The notes under the pieces were generated by a model that was not told where the DNA came from, made no database searches, and saw nothing but the letters and a program-made list of their open reading frames with translations. Positions 1 through 9,180 of a stretch of 64,000 nt of DNA are shown here, piece by piece. How positions within the stretch are numbered: the first letter of the stretch is position 1; every line of letters begins with the position of its first letter. The stretch spans positions 62,001 to 126,000 of the forward strand of contig NZ_VHQH01000038.1 in the NCBI RefSeq assembly GCF_006517535.1, in the 5' to 3' direction. The translations under genes were made by a program, and so were the position numbers. Source of the DNA: Schumannella sp. 10F1B-5-1. Its GTDB lineage: Bacteria; Actinomycetota; Actinomycetes; Actinomycetales; Microbacteriaceae.

Positions 1-1619
1 ACGGCGAGCTGACCCTGCACGTGCGCCTCGACGAGCGCGGTGCCGGCTTCTTCGCGCTGGGCCTCGCGGTCGAGTCGGGCCGGCCGGTGCCGGTCGTGAT
101 GACGAGCGGAACCGCGGTCGCCGAGCTGCACCCGGCCGTGCTCGAGGCCGCGCACTCGGGCGTTCCGCTGATCGTGCTGAGCGCCGACCGGCCCGCCGAG
201 CTGCGCGGCATCGGCTCGAACCAGACGACGGTGCAGCCGGGGATGTTCGCCTCGGCGGTCGTCGGCGAGTGGGATGTCGCCGCGCCGGATGCACAGACCG
301 ACGTGCCGGCGCGGGTCTCCGGCCTGCTCGGCCAGCTGGCCGCAGCCCTGGATGCGCGACCCGGGCCGCTGCACCTGAATCTGCAGTTCCGCGAGCCGCT
401 GTCGGGGCCCGTGCCCGCGGAGCTGGAGCTGGTCACGGGCGAGGAGCTGCTGGCGGGCACGGGCGCCGTCGCTGAGACCGCCGCTGCGGCCGGGCCCGGA
501 TCCGATGCCGCCGCTCCCGCATCCACCATCGACCCTCTCGTGCTGCGCCCCGAGCCCGGCACGGTCGTGATCGCCGGCGCCCGCGCGGGGGAGCGCGCCG
601 AGCAGCTCTCCCGCGAGCTCGGCGCCCCGCTGCTCGCCGAGGTGTCGAGCGGCGCCCGCTTCGGGCCGAACGCCGTGCCCGCCTACCGCGAGCTGCTCGA
701 CGAGCCCGGCTTCGGCGACGAGATCCGCCGGGTGGTCGTGCTCGGCCAGCCGACCCTCAACCGTCAGGTGCCCGCGCTGCTGCGGCGCGAGGGCGTCGAG
801 ACGATCGTCGTGCGCGCACCGGGCCGCGACGCCTACGATCCGGCGGCCGTCGATGGGCGGCCCGCTCGCGTCGTCGACGACGTGGTCGTCGAGGACGAGC
901 ATCCCGAGGGCACCCGCGCCTGGGTCGGACGCTGGGTGTTCGCGTCGCGCGCGCTGCTCGAGCAGCGCGCCGAGGACGTCGGCGCGGTCGACCCGCCCGC
1001 CGCGATCGACAGCACCGACTACCGCGAGCGCGCGGCGTTCGCCCGCTCGCAGCTCGAGCGGATGCGCCGCCCGGTGACGCGCGAGGAGCTGGCCGGCGCG
1101 GTCTGGTCGGCGACCTGGCCGCACGACCGCCTCGTGCTCGCGGCGTCGCGCCTCATCCGCGTCGCCGACGACACCGTGCCGGGCAAGCGCCTGCGCGTGC
1201 ACGCGAACCGCGGCCTGGCCGGGATCGACGGCACCGTCGCGACCGCGCTCGGGGTCGCCACGGAGTCGCAGCGCGAGGGTCGGTCGGCATCGGGCACGAC
1301 GCGGCTGCTCATCGGCGACCTCGCCCTGCTCCATGACGTCGGGTCGCTCGCGCTCACGCCCGGGGAGGCGCGGCCGCGCATCCAGGTCATCGTCGGCAAC
1401 GACGGCGGCGGCACGATCTTCGACGGCCTCGAGGTCGCCGGGTCAGCCGACCCGACGCTGTTCGACCGCGTGCAGCTGACGCCGCAGCAGGTCGACCTGT
1501 CGGCCCTCGCCGCCGCCTACGGCTGGGAGTTCCGTCGCATCGCGAACCGCGGCGAGCTCGACGAGGCGTTCAGCGCGAGCGCCGCGCCGACCCTGATCGA
1601 GGTCGTGCTCGGCCGGTGA
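1..1619 (+). CDS. menD: MenD, 2-succinyl-5-enolpyruvyl-6-hydroxy-3-cyclohexene-1-carboxylate synthase (5' truncated by window)
   Basis: Thiamine-diphosphate enzyme that joins isochorismate and 2-oxoglutarate in menaquinone synthesis (cytoplasm). The frame is open to the left edge (first full codon at base 3), so the true start and the beginning of the N-terminal Pyr domain lie outside the window; about 538 residues are visible. Family landmarks are TSGTAVAELHPAVLEA and LSADRPAELRGIGSNQTT near the N-terminus, and the C-terminal TPP region GDLALLHDVGSL followed by NDGGGTIFDGL. An Ala/Pro-rich linker lies near residues 150-175. The isochorismate synthase that makes its substrate and menG lie 8-10 kb downstream. 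The call is firm; only the start is missing. Confidence 0.95.
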   Translation, partial: GELTLHVRLDERGAGFFALGLAVESGRPVPVVMTSGTAVAELHPAVLEAAHSGVPLIVLSADRPAELRGIGSNQTTVQPGMFASAVVGEWDVAAPDAQTDVPARVSGLLGQLAAALDARPGPLHLNLQFREPLSGPVPAELELVTGEELLAGTGAVAETAAAAGPGSDAAAPASTIDPLVLRPEPGTVVIAGARAGERAEQLSRELGAPLLAEVSSGARFGPNAVPAYRELLDEPGFGDEIRRVVVLGQPTLNRQVPALLRREGVETIVVRAPGRDAYDPAAVDGRPARVVDDVVVEDEHPEGTRAWVGRWVFASRALLEQRAEDVGAVDPPAAIDSTDYRERAAFARSQLERMRRPVTREELAGAVWSATWPHDRLVLAASRLIRVADDTVPGKRLRVHANRGLAGIDGTVATALGVATESQREGRSASGTTRLLIGDLALLHDVGSLALTPGEARPRIQVIVGNDGGGTIFDGLEVAGSADPTLFDRVQLTPQQVDLSALAAAYGWEFRRIANRGELDEAFSASAAPTLIEVVLGR

Positions 1620-1969
1620 GCCCGGAGGTCGGCGGCGGACCGCGCGCGCCCGGTCGCTGAACGGCGCCGAGCCGCGCGCCGGCCGACGCCGACGCGTTGC
1701 TCGACGCCTGACGCGCATCTGTCACCTGCTGTCGGCAGGTCGTACCCCATTCGTACCCCGATGGCTCCCCTGCGTCCCCCTCGTTGGGGACTGGGCATGT
1801 ACCCCGCGTGACCGCACACTGACTAAAACGTTTGCGAAGCGCCGTCCCAGCGCCGCCGACGACCCGAAACGCAATACCCGCACCACCACCCGAAGCACCA
1901 CCGAACCCGACCGCGCCGCCGACACCGAAACCGGCGGCCGGCCCGGCCCTCGACACCGAAGGCACCGTC
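1620..1969 (+). promoter_or_regulatory. 350-bp leader/promoter region of the giant surface protein
   Basis: No gene is seen here. The heptamer GTACCCC occurs at 1742-1748, 1753-1759 (11 bp apart, one helical turn) and 1799-1805 in the same orientation. A short dyad CCTGC-N5-GCAGG lies just before the first copy, a small TCCCC/GGGGA hairpin lies near 1775-1790, and the octamer AAACGTTT (palindrome) lies at 1826-1833. The 11-bp spaced direct repeats look like a response-regulator type binding site upstream of the gene starting at 1970. This is inference from spacing only; no consensus was recognised. Confidence 0.4.
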
Positions 1970-4900
1970 ATGCCCGCGCTCCGCCGCATCCTGCCCGTCC
2001 GTCACGCCCGCGCGCTGACGACCGGCGGCGTCCCCGCTCTCCGCGTCCTCGCGACCCGCCGCGCCCGCGCGCTGACCGCCGGCATCGTCGCCGCGCTGGT
2101 CGCCGTCGCCGCTGTGCTGGTCGGCGTCGCGCCCGCGCAGGCCGCCGGCTCGCCGCTGCTGACCGACACCTTCACGACCGCGACCGTGGGCAACACCCAC
2201 TACGTCGAGAACGGCACCTTCACGCCGTGCCTCACGGTGCAGGGTGCGCCGAGCGGCCAGCTGCCCGGCAGCTGCGCCAACACGACCGACACGAGCGGCT
2301 CCGGCGCCCTGCGTCTCACCGCCCTGCCCGGGTCGCAGTCGAGCTACTTCCTCTACAACAGCCCGCTGCCCTCGCGCGCCGGTCTCGACATCCAGTTCAC
2401 GCAGTACCAGTACGGCGGCTCGGGCGCCGACGGCATCTCGTTCTTCCTCACCGACGGCCAGTACCCGCTCACCACCGCCGGCCCGGTGGGCGGCTCGCTC
2501 GGCTACAACACCCGCGGCGGCGTGCCCGGTCTCGCCCACGCCCTGATCGGCATCGGGCTGGATGCCTGGGGCAACTACCCGATCGAGACCAACGCAGCCG
2601 GATGCGACGCCCAGTACATCGAGACCGGCCTGATCAAGAACGTGATCGCGATCCGCGGCCCCGCCTCTGACGTCGCCGCCGCCGGCGGAACCACCTCGGG
2701 CTACTGCCTGCTCGCCAAGCGCGTGCAGCTCGCCGGCACCACCGCGCAGCCGAACGCCACGACGGCCGCGCAGACCCCGAAGCCGACCACGCGCGGCACC
2801 GGCGTGCCCGTGCGCATCGTCGTCGACCCCACGAGCGACCCGACGAACTACCCGAACCCGCAGGTGCGCGTCTACTGGAACAACGCCGCGACCCCGATCA
2901 TCACCGTGCCCGCCCCGCAGGCGCTCAAGGACGCCTCGACCTTCAAGTTCGGCTGGGCCGCCTCCACCGGCGGATCGAACGACATCCACGAGGTCAGCGC
3001 GCTCAGCATCTCGACGATCGAGCCGCTCGAGCCCGGCATCACCGTCAGCGCCTCCGCCCCGACGACCGCGGTCGCCGCGAACGGCACGACCTCGAGCCCG
3101 GCCAGCGTGACCCTCGGCTTCACCGGCACCGACGGCCCCGCCGTCTCGCCGATCCCGGTCACCGTCAGCATCGCCTCCGGTGCCTTCGCCGGCGCCCCGA
3201 GTGGCACCCGCTGGAGCTGCCCGACCCCGACCCCGACCACCGGCCAGACGAGCCTGAACTGCACCTTCACGCCGAACACCTCGGCCGACGTGCCCGGCGC
3301 GACCTCGCCCGCCCTGAGCGTGCCCGTCACCTCGACGAAGAGCGGCGCCGTCAAGGTCACCGCGACGGTGAACTACACGAACAACCAGGTCACGGACCCG
3401 ACGAAGAAGACCTCGAGCGCCAACGTGCCCTTCGCCCCCGTCGCCTCCGCCGTCAGCGGCAGCGGCGTCGCCGCGGCGACCAGCCCCGCGACCGTCACGA
3501 TGACCGCGTCGACCTCGTCGACCGCGACCTCGGGCGCCACGACCTACACGAAGGCCACCGACCCCGCCAACGGCACCGCGAGCATCAGCGGCAGCACGAT
3601 CAGCTACACGCCGAACGCCGGCTTCAGCGGCACCGACAGCTTCACCTACACCGCGAGCGCCGACAGCCAGACCAGCGCCCCCGCGACCGTCAGCGTCACG
3701 ATAACCCCGACGAACGCGGCATTCAGCGTCAGCACCTCCGCCGGCACCGCCGTGGATGCCGACCTCGCCGCCCACAGCTCGGGAACCGGCCGCAGCTACT
3801 CCACCCGCAACCCGTCCGCGGGGATCGGCTCGCTCAGCGTGACCGCCGCGGGCCTCGCGACCGTCACCCCGGCATCCGGATTCTCGGGCGACGCGACGTT
3901 CCAGTACCGGGTCAAGGACTCCGCTGACGGCCTCAGCGGCTGGAAGACCGTCACGGTGCATGTCTCGCCCGTCACGGGCGACGTCGCTGAGACCGGCACC
4001 CTGAACGCCGACGGCGACGCGACCGTCACGACCGACGCGCCCGCCACCACCGCATCCGGAACGAAGCAGTTCGCGCTCGTCGCGGGCAGCGCCTCGCCCG
4101 CCGGCGTCGGCGCGTTCTCGATCGACTCCGCGACCGGCAAGGTCACCTACGTCGCCGCGAACGGCACGAGCGGCGTCTTCACCGCGCGCTACACGGTGAC
4201 CGCCGACGGCGGCGCCAGCACCGAGCACACCGCCACGATCACCGTGCGGCCCTACGCCGACGGTGTGAGCGGCTCGACCCCGGCGAACACCGCCGTCGAC
4301 CTGCCCCGGCCCGCCCAGAAGGGCAGCGACCTGCACTGGGCCATCACGACCGCGCCGAGCCACGGCACGGCCACGGTCGACGCCGCCACCGGCGTCGTGA
4401 GCTACACCCCGAACGACGGCTACTCGGGCCCCGACAGCCTGAAGCTCACGCCGACCAGCGGAACCGGCCCGAACGCCGTCGCCGGCGACCCGGTCACCGC
4501 GAGCGTCACCGTCACGCCGGTCGCGAAGCCCGTGTCGGGCACGGCCACCGCCTCGGCCACGCCGGCCGCGGTCGACATCGCGATCGACGCGATCGGCGGC
4601 ACCGCCGCCGCGCCGCTGAGCGTCACCGCGACCACCTCCGACGCCCGCATCGCCTCGGTCTCGGTCGTGAACGGCGCCGTGCGCATCAGCCCGGCCGCCG
4701 GAGCGAGCGGCAAGCTCGTCGCGAGCTACACGGTCAGCGACGGCACCAGCTCGACCAGCTCGACCGCGACCCTCGAGGTCACGCCCGTTGCGGCCGCGGC
4801 GACCTTCAGCGTCGACAACGGTAGCGGCGACACCTTCGCCCTGCCCGCCCCGACCGGCACCGGCCCCGTGACCTACACGCTCGTCTCGGGCACCGTCGGC

Positions 4901-7900
4901 ACGATCAGCGGCTCGAGCTTCGTCGTGCCGACCCAGCCGGCCGGCACGAGCGGCGACCGCACCGCCACCTACACGGTCACGACCGACGGCCTGACCAGCG
5001 CGCCCGCGACCATCACGGTGCACGTGCTGCCGACGGCCGCGTCGACCACCGAGTCGACCGACGCGGGCCAGGCCGTCACGACCGACCTCGCCGCGCTGAG
5101 CGCCGGAACCGACCTCGGCTACACGTTCACACAGCCCGCCACCGGCACCGGCTCGGTCGTCCTGAGCGGCGGCGAGGCCACGTTCACGCCCGCCAGCGGC
5201 TTCACCGGCACGACGAGCTACACCTTCACTCCGGTGGATGCGCAGGGCAACGCCGCCGCGCAGCCCGCGACCGTCACGGTCACGGTGAAGCCCGTGCTCG
5301 CCGACCTCAGCGCCGAGGTCACGCTCGACGCCGACGGACTCGCCACGGTGAGCGCTCAGCCCGCGACGCAGGCCGGCACTCCCACGTACGAGCTGGTCGG
5401 AACGGCCGACTTCGGCAGCGCATCCATCGACCCGAACACCGGGAAGATCACCCTGCAGGTCGCCGACGGCACCTCGGGCGTCTCGACGGTCGGCTACCGC
5501 GTCACCTCGGGCGGCCAGTCCAGTGCCACGAAGCACGCCGTCTTCACGGTGCGTCCGCGCGCCACGGGCGTCTCGGGCAGCACCACCGCCGGCACGCCCA
5601 CGGGCGTCGCCGTCGACCTGCCCGCCCCGGCGAAGCAGGGCACCGACGTGACCTTCGGCATCCAGACCGGGCCGTCGCACGGCACCGCCGGCGTCAACAC
5701 CTCCACCGGCGTCGTGCACTACGTGCCCGCCGACGGCTGGTCGGGCGACGACAGCGTCGTGCTCAGCGTCACGAGCGGCAGCGGCGCCTCGGCCGTCAGC
5801 GGCGCGGCGATCACCGCCGCGGTGCGCACCTCGCCGGTCGCCCGCCCCGTCTCGACCACCGCCACGGCGTCCACCTCGGCGCAGACCGCGAGCGTGGCCG
5901 GCGACGCCACCGGCACCGGCCTCACGCTCGTGCCCGGCACCGTCACCGACCCGCGCGTCACCGGCGTCAGCGTTGTGAACGGCGAGCTCGCGATCACCCT
6001 CGCGGCGGGAGCCTCCGGCGAGATCACCGTGCCCTATTCGGTGACCGACGGCACCAGCTCGAGCGTGTCGACGACCGCGACCGTCTCGGTCGCCCCGGCC
6101 GCCGCCGGCGACGAGTTCTCGGTGAACACGGGCGCGAGCGCCACGCGTCAGCTGCCCTCCGCGGTCGGCACCGACCCGCAGTACCGGCTCGAGACGGCCT
6201 TCGGCGACGGCATCCTCGCGACCATCAGCGCGGCCGGTGAGCTGACCGTGCACACCACCTCGGGTCAGAGCGGCACCTTCACCGCCGAGTACGTCGTGTC
6301 GAGCGACGGCGTCGACAGCGCCCCGCAGACCATCACCCTGCACGTGCTGCCCACCGGCACCGCCGCGAGCCAGACCACGTCGGTCGACCACGACGCCGAC
6401 CTCGACCTCGCCGCCCGCTCGAAGGGCACCGACCTGAGCTGGAGCTACACCCAGCCCGCCGCCGGCACCGGCTCGGTGACCGTCGACCAGGCCACCGGTC
6501 TCGCGACCTACACCCCCGCCGCGGGATGGGCCGGCACCACCAGCTGGACCTACACGCCCGTCGACGCCCAGGGCAACGCCGCCGCCGCGGCGAGCACCGT
6601 CAGCGTGACGGTCGTGCCGACGGCCGGCGACACCGCCGCCTCGACCGCGCTCGACAGCGACGGGGATGCGACGGTCACCGCGACGCCGACCACCACCGGA
6701 TCGGGCACGAAGCACTACGACATCACGGTCGACCCGGCCGCGGGCTCGGCGAGCTTCGACCAGAGCACCGGCGTGCTGACCTACCAGGCCGCGAACGGCG
6801 TCTCGGGCGTCTTCACCGTGAAGTACACGATCACGAGCGGCGGCGTCACGAGCGCCGAGCACACCGCCACGATCACCGTGCGCCCCTTCGCGAAGGACGT
6901 CACCGGCAGCACCGACGTGAACACCGCGGTCACCCTGCCCGCGCCCGTCGCCCTCGGCTCGACGCCGTTCACCTGGACGGTCGCGACCGCCCCGCTGCAC
7001 GGCTCCGTCACCGCGCTGAACACGGCCACCGGCGCCGCCGTCTACGAGCCCGCCGAGGGCTTCGCCGGCGACGACAGCTTCGTGTTCGAGCTCGCCGACG
7101 GCCGCGGAGCCGCTACGCAGGTCACCGTGACCGTGCACGTGCGCCCCGCCGCCGGCGACGTCAGCGCCACCACCGCCGCGTCGACCAGCCCCGCCGAGGT
7201 GCGCATCCCGCTCGACGGCACCGGCGCGATCCACCACTACGAGATCACCACCCCGCTCGCGTCGAGCCTCGGCACCGCCGTGATCGACGGCACCGACCTG
7301 GTCATCACGCCGGCGTCGGGCGTCAGCGGCGCCCTGGTCGTCGGGTACCGCGCCGTGGATGCGGACGGCAACGTCAGCGCCCCGGCCACCGCCACGCTGA
7401 CCGTGCGCCCCGTCGCGCAAGGCGGATCGATCACCGTGCCCAGCGGCGGCACCGCCTCCGAGGCGCTCGGCGCCCCCGTCGGCAGCGGCCCGCTCACGGC
7501 GACCGTCACCGCCCCGCTGCCCGCCGGCATCCTCGCCGCGAGCGTCGACCCGAGCACCGGCCGCATCACCGTCGCGACCGCCGACGACTTCAGCGGCACC
7601 GCCACGATCACCTACACGGTGACCAGCGGCAGCGGCGCCAGCGCGGTGACCAGCGACCCGGCGACCGTGACCGTCACGGTCGACCCGACGCTCGTGCCGG
7701 CCGCCCCGGCCACGACGACGGCCACCCCGGCCGGCGCCGCCCCGCACGGCGTCACCGGCAGCCCGAAGGCGACCGGTGCGGGCCCCCGCACCTGGACGCT
7801 CGGCACCCCGGCGACGACCTCCGGCCCCGCCACGCCCTTCACGCTCGACCCCGCCGTCGGCACCGCGACGATCGACCCCGCCAGCGGCCAGATCGTCGTC

Positions 7901-8437
7901 ACCCCGGCGGCCGGCTTCAGCGGACCGATCGACGTGCCCTTCACGGTCACCGACGGCAACGGCGAGACCCGCAGCGGCACCTTCCACGTGGATGTCGACC
8001 CGCTGACCTCGGCGACGCCCGGCACCGGCGCCTCCCGCGGCGTGTACGGCGCGAGCCAGAGCTACGCGCCGCCGGCGCCCGTCGGCACCGCGCCGTTCAC
8101 CTACCGCATCTCCACGCCGCCGACCGCGGCGCAGGGCACCGCCACGATCGACCCCGCCACCGGCGTGATCACCTTCGTGCCGGCCGCCGGGTTCCACGGC
8201 GTCGCCGAGATCTCCTACGAGGTCGTCGACGCCAGCGGACTCGTCGGCGCCCCCGCGGTGGTCGCCTTCACGGTCGACCCGCCGGCCACGGTCGCGGGAC
8301 TCGCCCACACCGGTGTCGACGGCATCCTGCCCCTCGGCCTCGCGCTGGCCGGCCTGCTCGCCGGCCTCGCGATGGTGCTGACCGTGGTGCGCCGTCGCCG
8401 CCTCGAGCAGGCGGAGGTGCCCGCCGCGCAGGCGTGA
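1970..8437 (+). CDS. Giant secreted L-type lectin / Ig-like repeat protein with LAHTG sortase signal
   Basis: 2155 residues, cell-wall-anchored adhesin-like protein. An Arg-rich N-region and hydrophobic core ending near APAQAAG (about residue 60) form a signal peptide. Residues about 62-350 resemble a bacterial legume-type (L-type) lectin, including HALIGIGLDAWGNY. Then about twenty Ig/cadherin-like domains of 85-90 residues follow to about residue 2105, many with the pattern YTPxxGFxGxDSFTYT. LAHTG (residues 2111-2115), a hydrophobic helix and an RRRR tail form a class E type sortase signal. The ATG at 1970 is chosen because it directly precedes the signal peptide; an earlier in-frame ATG at 1832 would add a Pro-rich 46-residue lead that spoils it. 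Binding target unknown; glycan adhesion is inferred from the lectin domain. Confidence 0.85.
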   Translation: MPALRRILPVRHARALTTGGVPALRVLATRRARALTAGIVAALVAVAAVLVGVAPAQAAGSPLLTDTFTTATVGNTHYVENGTFTPCLTVQGAPSGQLPGSCANTTDTSGSGALRLTALPGSQSSYFLYNSPLPSRAGLDIQFTQYQYGGSGADGISFFLTDGQYPLTTAGPVGGSLGYNTRGGVPGLAHALIGIGLDAWGNYPIETNAAGCDAQYIETGLIKNVIAIRGPASDVAAAGGTTSGYCLLAKRVQLAGTTAQPNATTAAQTPKPTTRGTGVPVRIVVDPTSDPTNYPNPQVRVYWNNAATPIITVPAPQALKDASTFKFGWAASTGGSNDIHEVSALSISTIEPLEPGITVSASAPTTAVAANGTTSSPASVTLGFTGTDGPAVSPIPVTVSIASGAFAGAPSGTRWSCPTPTPTTGQTSLNCTFTPNTSADVPGATSPALSVPVTSTKSGAVKVTATVNYTNNQVTDPTKKTSSANVPFAPVASAVSGSGVAAATSPATVTMTASTSSTATSGATTYTKATDPANGTASISGSTISYTPNAGFSGTDSFTYTASADSQTSAPATVSVTITPTNAAFSVSTSAGTAVDADLAAHSSGTGRSYSTRNPSAGIGSLSVTAAGLATVTPASGFSGDATFQYRVKDSADGLSGWKTVTVHVSPVTGDVAETGTLNADGDATVTTDAPATTASGTKQFALVAGSASPAGVGAFSIDSATGKVTYVAANGTSGVFTARYTVTADGGASTEHTATITVRPYADGVSGSTPANTAVDLPRPAQKGSDLHWAITTAPSHGTATVDAATGVVSYTPNDGYSGPDSLKLTPTSGTGPNAVAGDPVTASVTVTPVAKPVSGTATASATPAAVDIAIDAIGGTAAAPLSVTATTSDARIASVSVVNGAVRISPAAGASGKLVASYTVSDGTSSTSSTATLEVTPVAAAATFSVDNGSGDTFALPAPTGTGPVTYTLVSGTVGTISGSSFVVPTQPAGTSGDRTATYTVTTDGLTSAPATITVHVLPTAASTTESTDAGQAVTTDLAALSAGTDLGYTFTQPATGTGSVVLSGGEATFTPASGFTGTTSYTFTPVDAQGNAAAQPATVTVTVKPVLADLSAEVTLDADGLATVSAQPATQAGTPTYELVGTADFGSASIDPNTGKITLQVADGTSGVSTVGYRVTSGGQSSATKHAVFTVRPRATGVSGSTTAGTPTGVAVDLPAPAKQGTDVTFGIQTGPSHGTAGVNTSTGVVHYVPADGWSGDDSVVLSVTSGSGASAVSGAAITAAVRTSPVARPVSTTATASTSAQTASVAGDATGTGLTLVPGTVTDPRVTGVSVVNGELAITLAAGASGEITVPYSVTDGTSSSVSTTATVSVAPAAAGDEFSVNTGASATRQLPSAVGTDPQYRLETAFGDGILATISAAGELTVHTTSGQSGTFTAEYVVSSDGVDSAPQTITLHVLPTGTAASQTTSVDHDADLDLAARSKGTDLSWSYTQPAAGTGSVTVDQATGLATYTPAAGWAGTTSWTYTPVDAQGNAAAAASTVSVTVVPTAGDTAASTALDSDGDATVTATPTTTGSGTKHYDITVDPAAGSASFDQSTGVLTYQAANGVSGVFTVKYTITSGGVTSAEHTATITVRPFAKDVTGSTDVNTAVTLPAPVALGSTPFTWTVATAPLHGSVTALNTATGAAVYEPAEGFAGDDSFVFELADGRGAATQVTVTVHVRPAAGDVSATTAASTSPAEVRIPLDGTGAIHHYEITTPLASSLGTAVIDGTDLVITPASGVSGALVVGYRAVDADGNVSAPATATLTVRPVAQGGSITVPSGGTASEALGAPVGSGPLTATVTAPLPAGILAASVDPSTGRITVATADDFSGTATITYTVTSGSGASAVTSDPATVTVTVDPTLVPAAPATTTATPAGAAPHGVTGSPKATGAGPRTWTLGTPATTSGPATPFTLDPAVGTATIDPASGQIVVTPAAGFSGPIDVPFTVTDGNGETRSGTFHVDVDPLTSATPGTGASRGVYGASQSYAPPAPVGTAPFTYRISTPPTAAQGTATIDPATGVITFVPAAGFHGVAEISYEVVDASGLVGAPAVVAFTVDPPATVAGLAHTGVDGILPLGLALAGLLAGLAMVLTVVRRRRLEQAEVPAAQA
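3712..7143 (+). repeat. Higher-order repeat: five-domain (about 1.32 kb) module inside the surface protein
   Basis: The Ig-like domains are not independent repeats. A block of five domain types recurs in the same order. Domain type D begins near 3712, 5029 and 6350; type A (ADGDATVT-like start) near 3970, 5289 and 6613; type B near 4246, 5551 and 6883. Spacing is about 1320 bp, or 440 residues. Two complete blocks and a third containing D, A and B are visible; downstream domains diverge. Shared words include TPVDAQGNAAA in copies 2 and 3 of type D. Confidence 0.7.
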
Positions 8438-8443
8438 CGCGCT

Positions 8444-8471
8444 CGCGGCGCGCGGTTCCCCGCGCGCCGCG
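8444..8471 (+). terminator. Perfect 12-bp GC hairpin after the surface-protein gene
   Basis: Arms 8444-8455 and 8460-8471 are exact reverse complements around the tetraloop TTCC. It starts 6 bases after the stop codon. There is no T-tract, as is common in high-GC actinobacteria. Confidence 0.6.
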
Positions 8472-8529
8472 CCGCGCGCCATCCCAGCTCGCGGGCGGTC
8501 GGATCGTCCCCTGATCGCCCGCCCGCGAC

Positions 8530-8606
8530 CGACCCCTCCGTTTCGGTGTCGTGAGGGGTCGCATCGAGCCCCTTCCCGGGAGCGTTTCGGGCCCCGGGAA
8601 GGGGCT
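8530..8606. terminator. Tandem hairpins sharing the loop word GTTTCGG
   Basis: First hairpin: arms 8530-8538 (CGACCCCTC) and 8553-8561. Second: 14-bp perfect arms 8567-8580 and 8593-8606. Both loops contain GTTTCGG. They lie between the surface-protein gene and the acetyltransferase promoter and probably insulate the two units. Confidence 0.5.
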
Positions 8607-8625
8607 TCCCCCTGCCCGCCCGCGA

Positions 8626-8631
8626 TAGCGT
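8626..8631 (+). promoter_or_regulatory. -10 box TAGCGT, leaderless start of the 8638 gene
   Basis: TAGCGT followed by 6 bases and then ATG at 8638, so the predicted transcript starts at the A of the start codon. Confidence 0.6.
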
Positions 8632-8637
8632 CGGGGC

Positions 8638-9138
8638 ATGGCCCTCGAGATCCGTCCCACCGAGGAGGACGACTGGCGGGAGGTGCGGGCGCTGCGGCTC
8701 GAGATGCTCGCCGACACCCCGATCGCGTTCGAGGAGCACCTCGAGGCGGCCGAGCGCCGCAGCGAGGAGGAGTGGCGTATGCGCGCCGCCCGCGGCTCGG
8801 CCGGCCGCAACGCCGTGACCTACGCCGCCATCCTCGACGGCCGCTGGGTCGGCACGATGGGCGTCTACATCCCCGCCGGCGGCACGCTGCCGTTCCTCGT
8901 CGCCGTCTACGTCACCCCGCGCGAGCGCGGCCGCGGCCGCGGGGTCTCGGATGCGCTTCTCGCCGCCTGCGAGGACTGGGCCCGCCAGCACGCCGACACC
9001 CTCGTGCTCGAGGTGCACGACGGCAACGCCCGCGCCCGCCGCTACTACGAGCAGCGCGGCTGGGTGCTCACCGGCCGCACCCGCCCCTACCCCTTCGATC
9101 CCGCGGCGAAGGAGCTCGAGATGGTCAAGCGGCTCTGA
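8638..9138 (+). CDS. GNAT family N-acetyltransferase
   Basis: 166 residues, a single GNAT domain over the whole length. It should transfer an acetyl group from acetyl-CoA to an unknown amine. Visible features: N-terminal IRPTEEDDWREVRALRLEML, acetyl-CoA loop region VTPRERGRGRGVSDALL (Q/RxxGxG/A type, about residues 87-103), and the C-terminal LEVHDGNARARRYYEQRGW typical of the fold. The start is set by the -10 box TAGCGT six bases upstream, which leaves no room for a ribosome binding site. It is a monocistronic unit between two hairpins upstream and the PPK2 promoter downstream. Substrate cannot be inferred. Confidence 0.85.
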   Translation: MALEIRPTEEDDWREVRALRLEMLADTPIAFEEHLEAAERRSEEEWRMRAARGSAGRNAVTYAAILDGRWVGTMGVYIPAGGTLPFLVAVYVTPRERGRGRGVSDALLAACEDWARQHADTLVLEVHDGNARARRYYEQRGWVLTGRTRPYPFDPAAKELEMVKRL

Positions 9139-9168
9139 GCATCCCTTCTCTGCGAGTGGATGCGCGGC

Positions 9169-9174
9169 TACCGT
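9169..9174 (+). promoter_or_regulatory. -10 box TACCGT, leaderless start of ppk2
   Basis: TACCGT, 6-base spacer, ATG at 9181. It decides between this ATG and an in-frame upstream ATG at 9160, which would lie before the promoter. Confidence 0.6.
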
Positions 9175-9180
9175 GAGCGC

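Noticed and set aside
1823-8482. 2219-codon open frame on the minus strand opposite the lectin/Ig protein
   Set aside because: A compositional shadow: the product is Arg/Gly/Asp-rich low complexity, without signal peptide or domains, while the plus strand encodes a coherent secreted repeat protein.
9160-9180. Earlier in-frame ATG for ppk2
   Set aside because: It lies upstream of and across the TACCGT box that fits a leaderless start at 9181, and the extra residues match no family feature.
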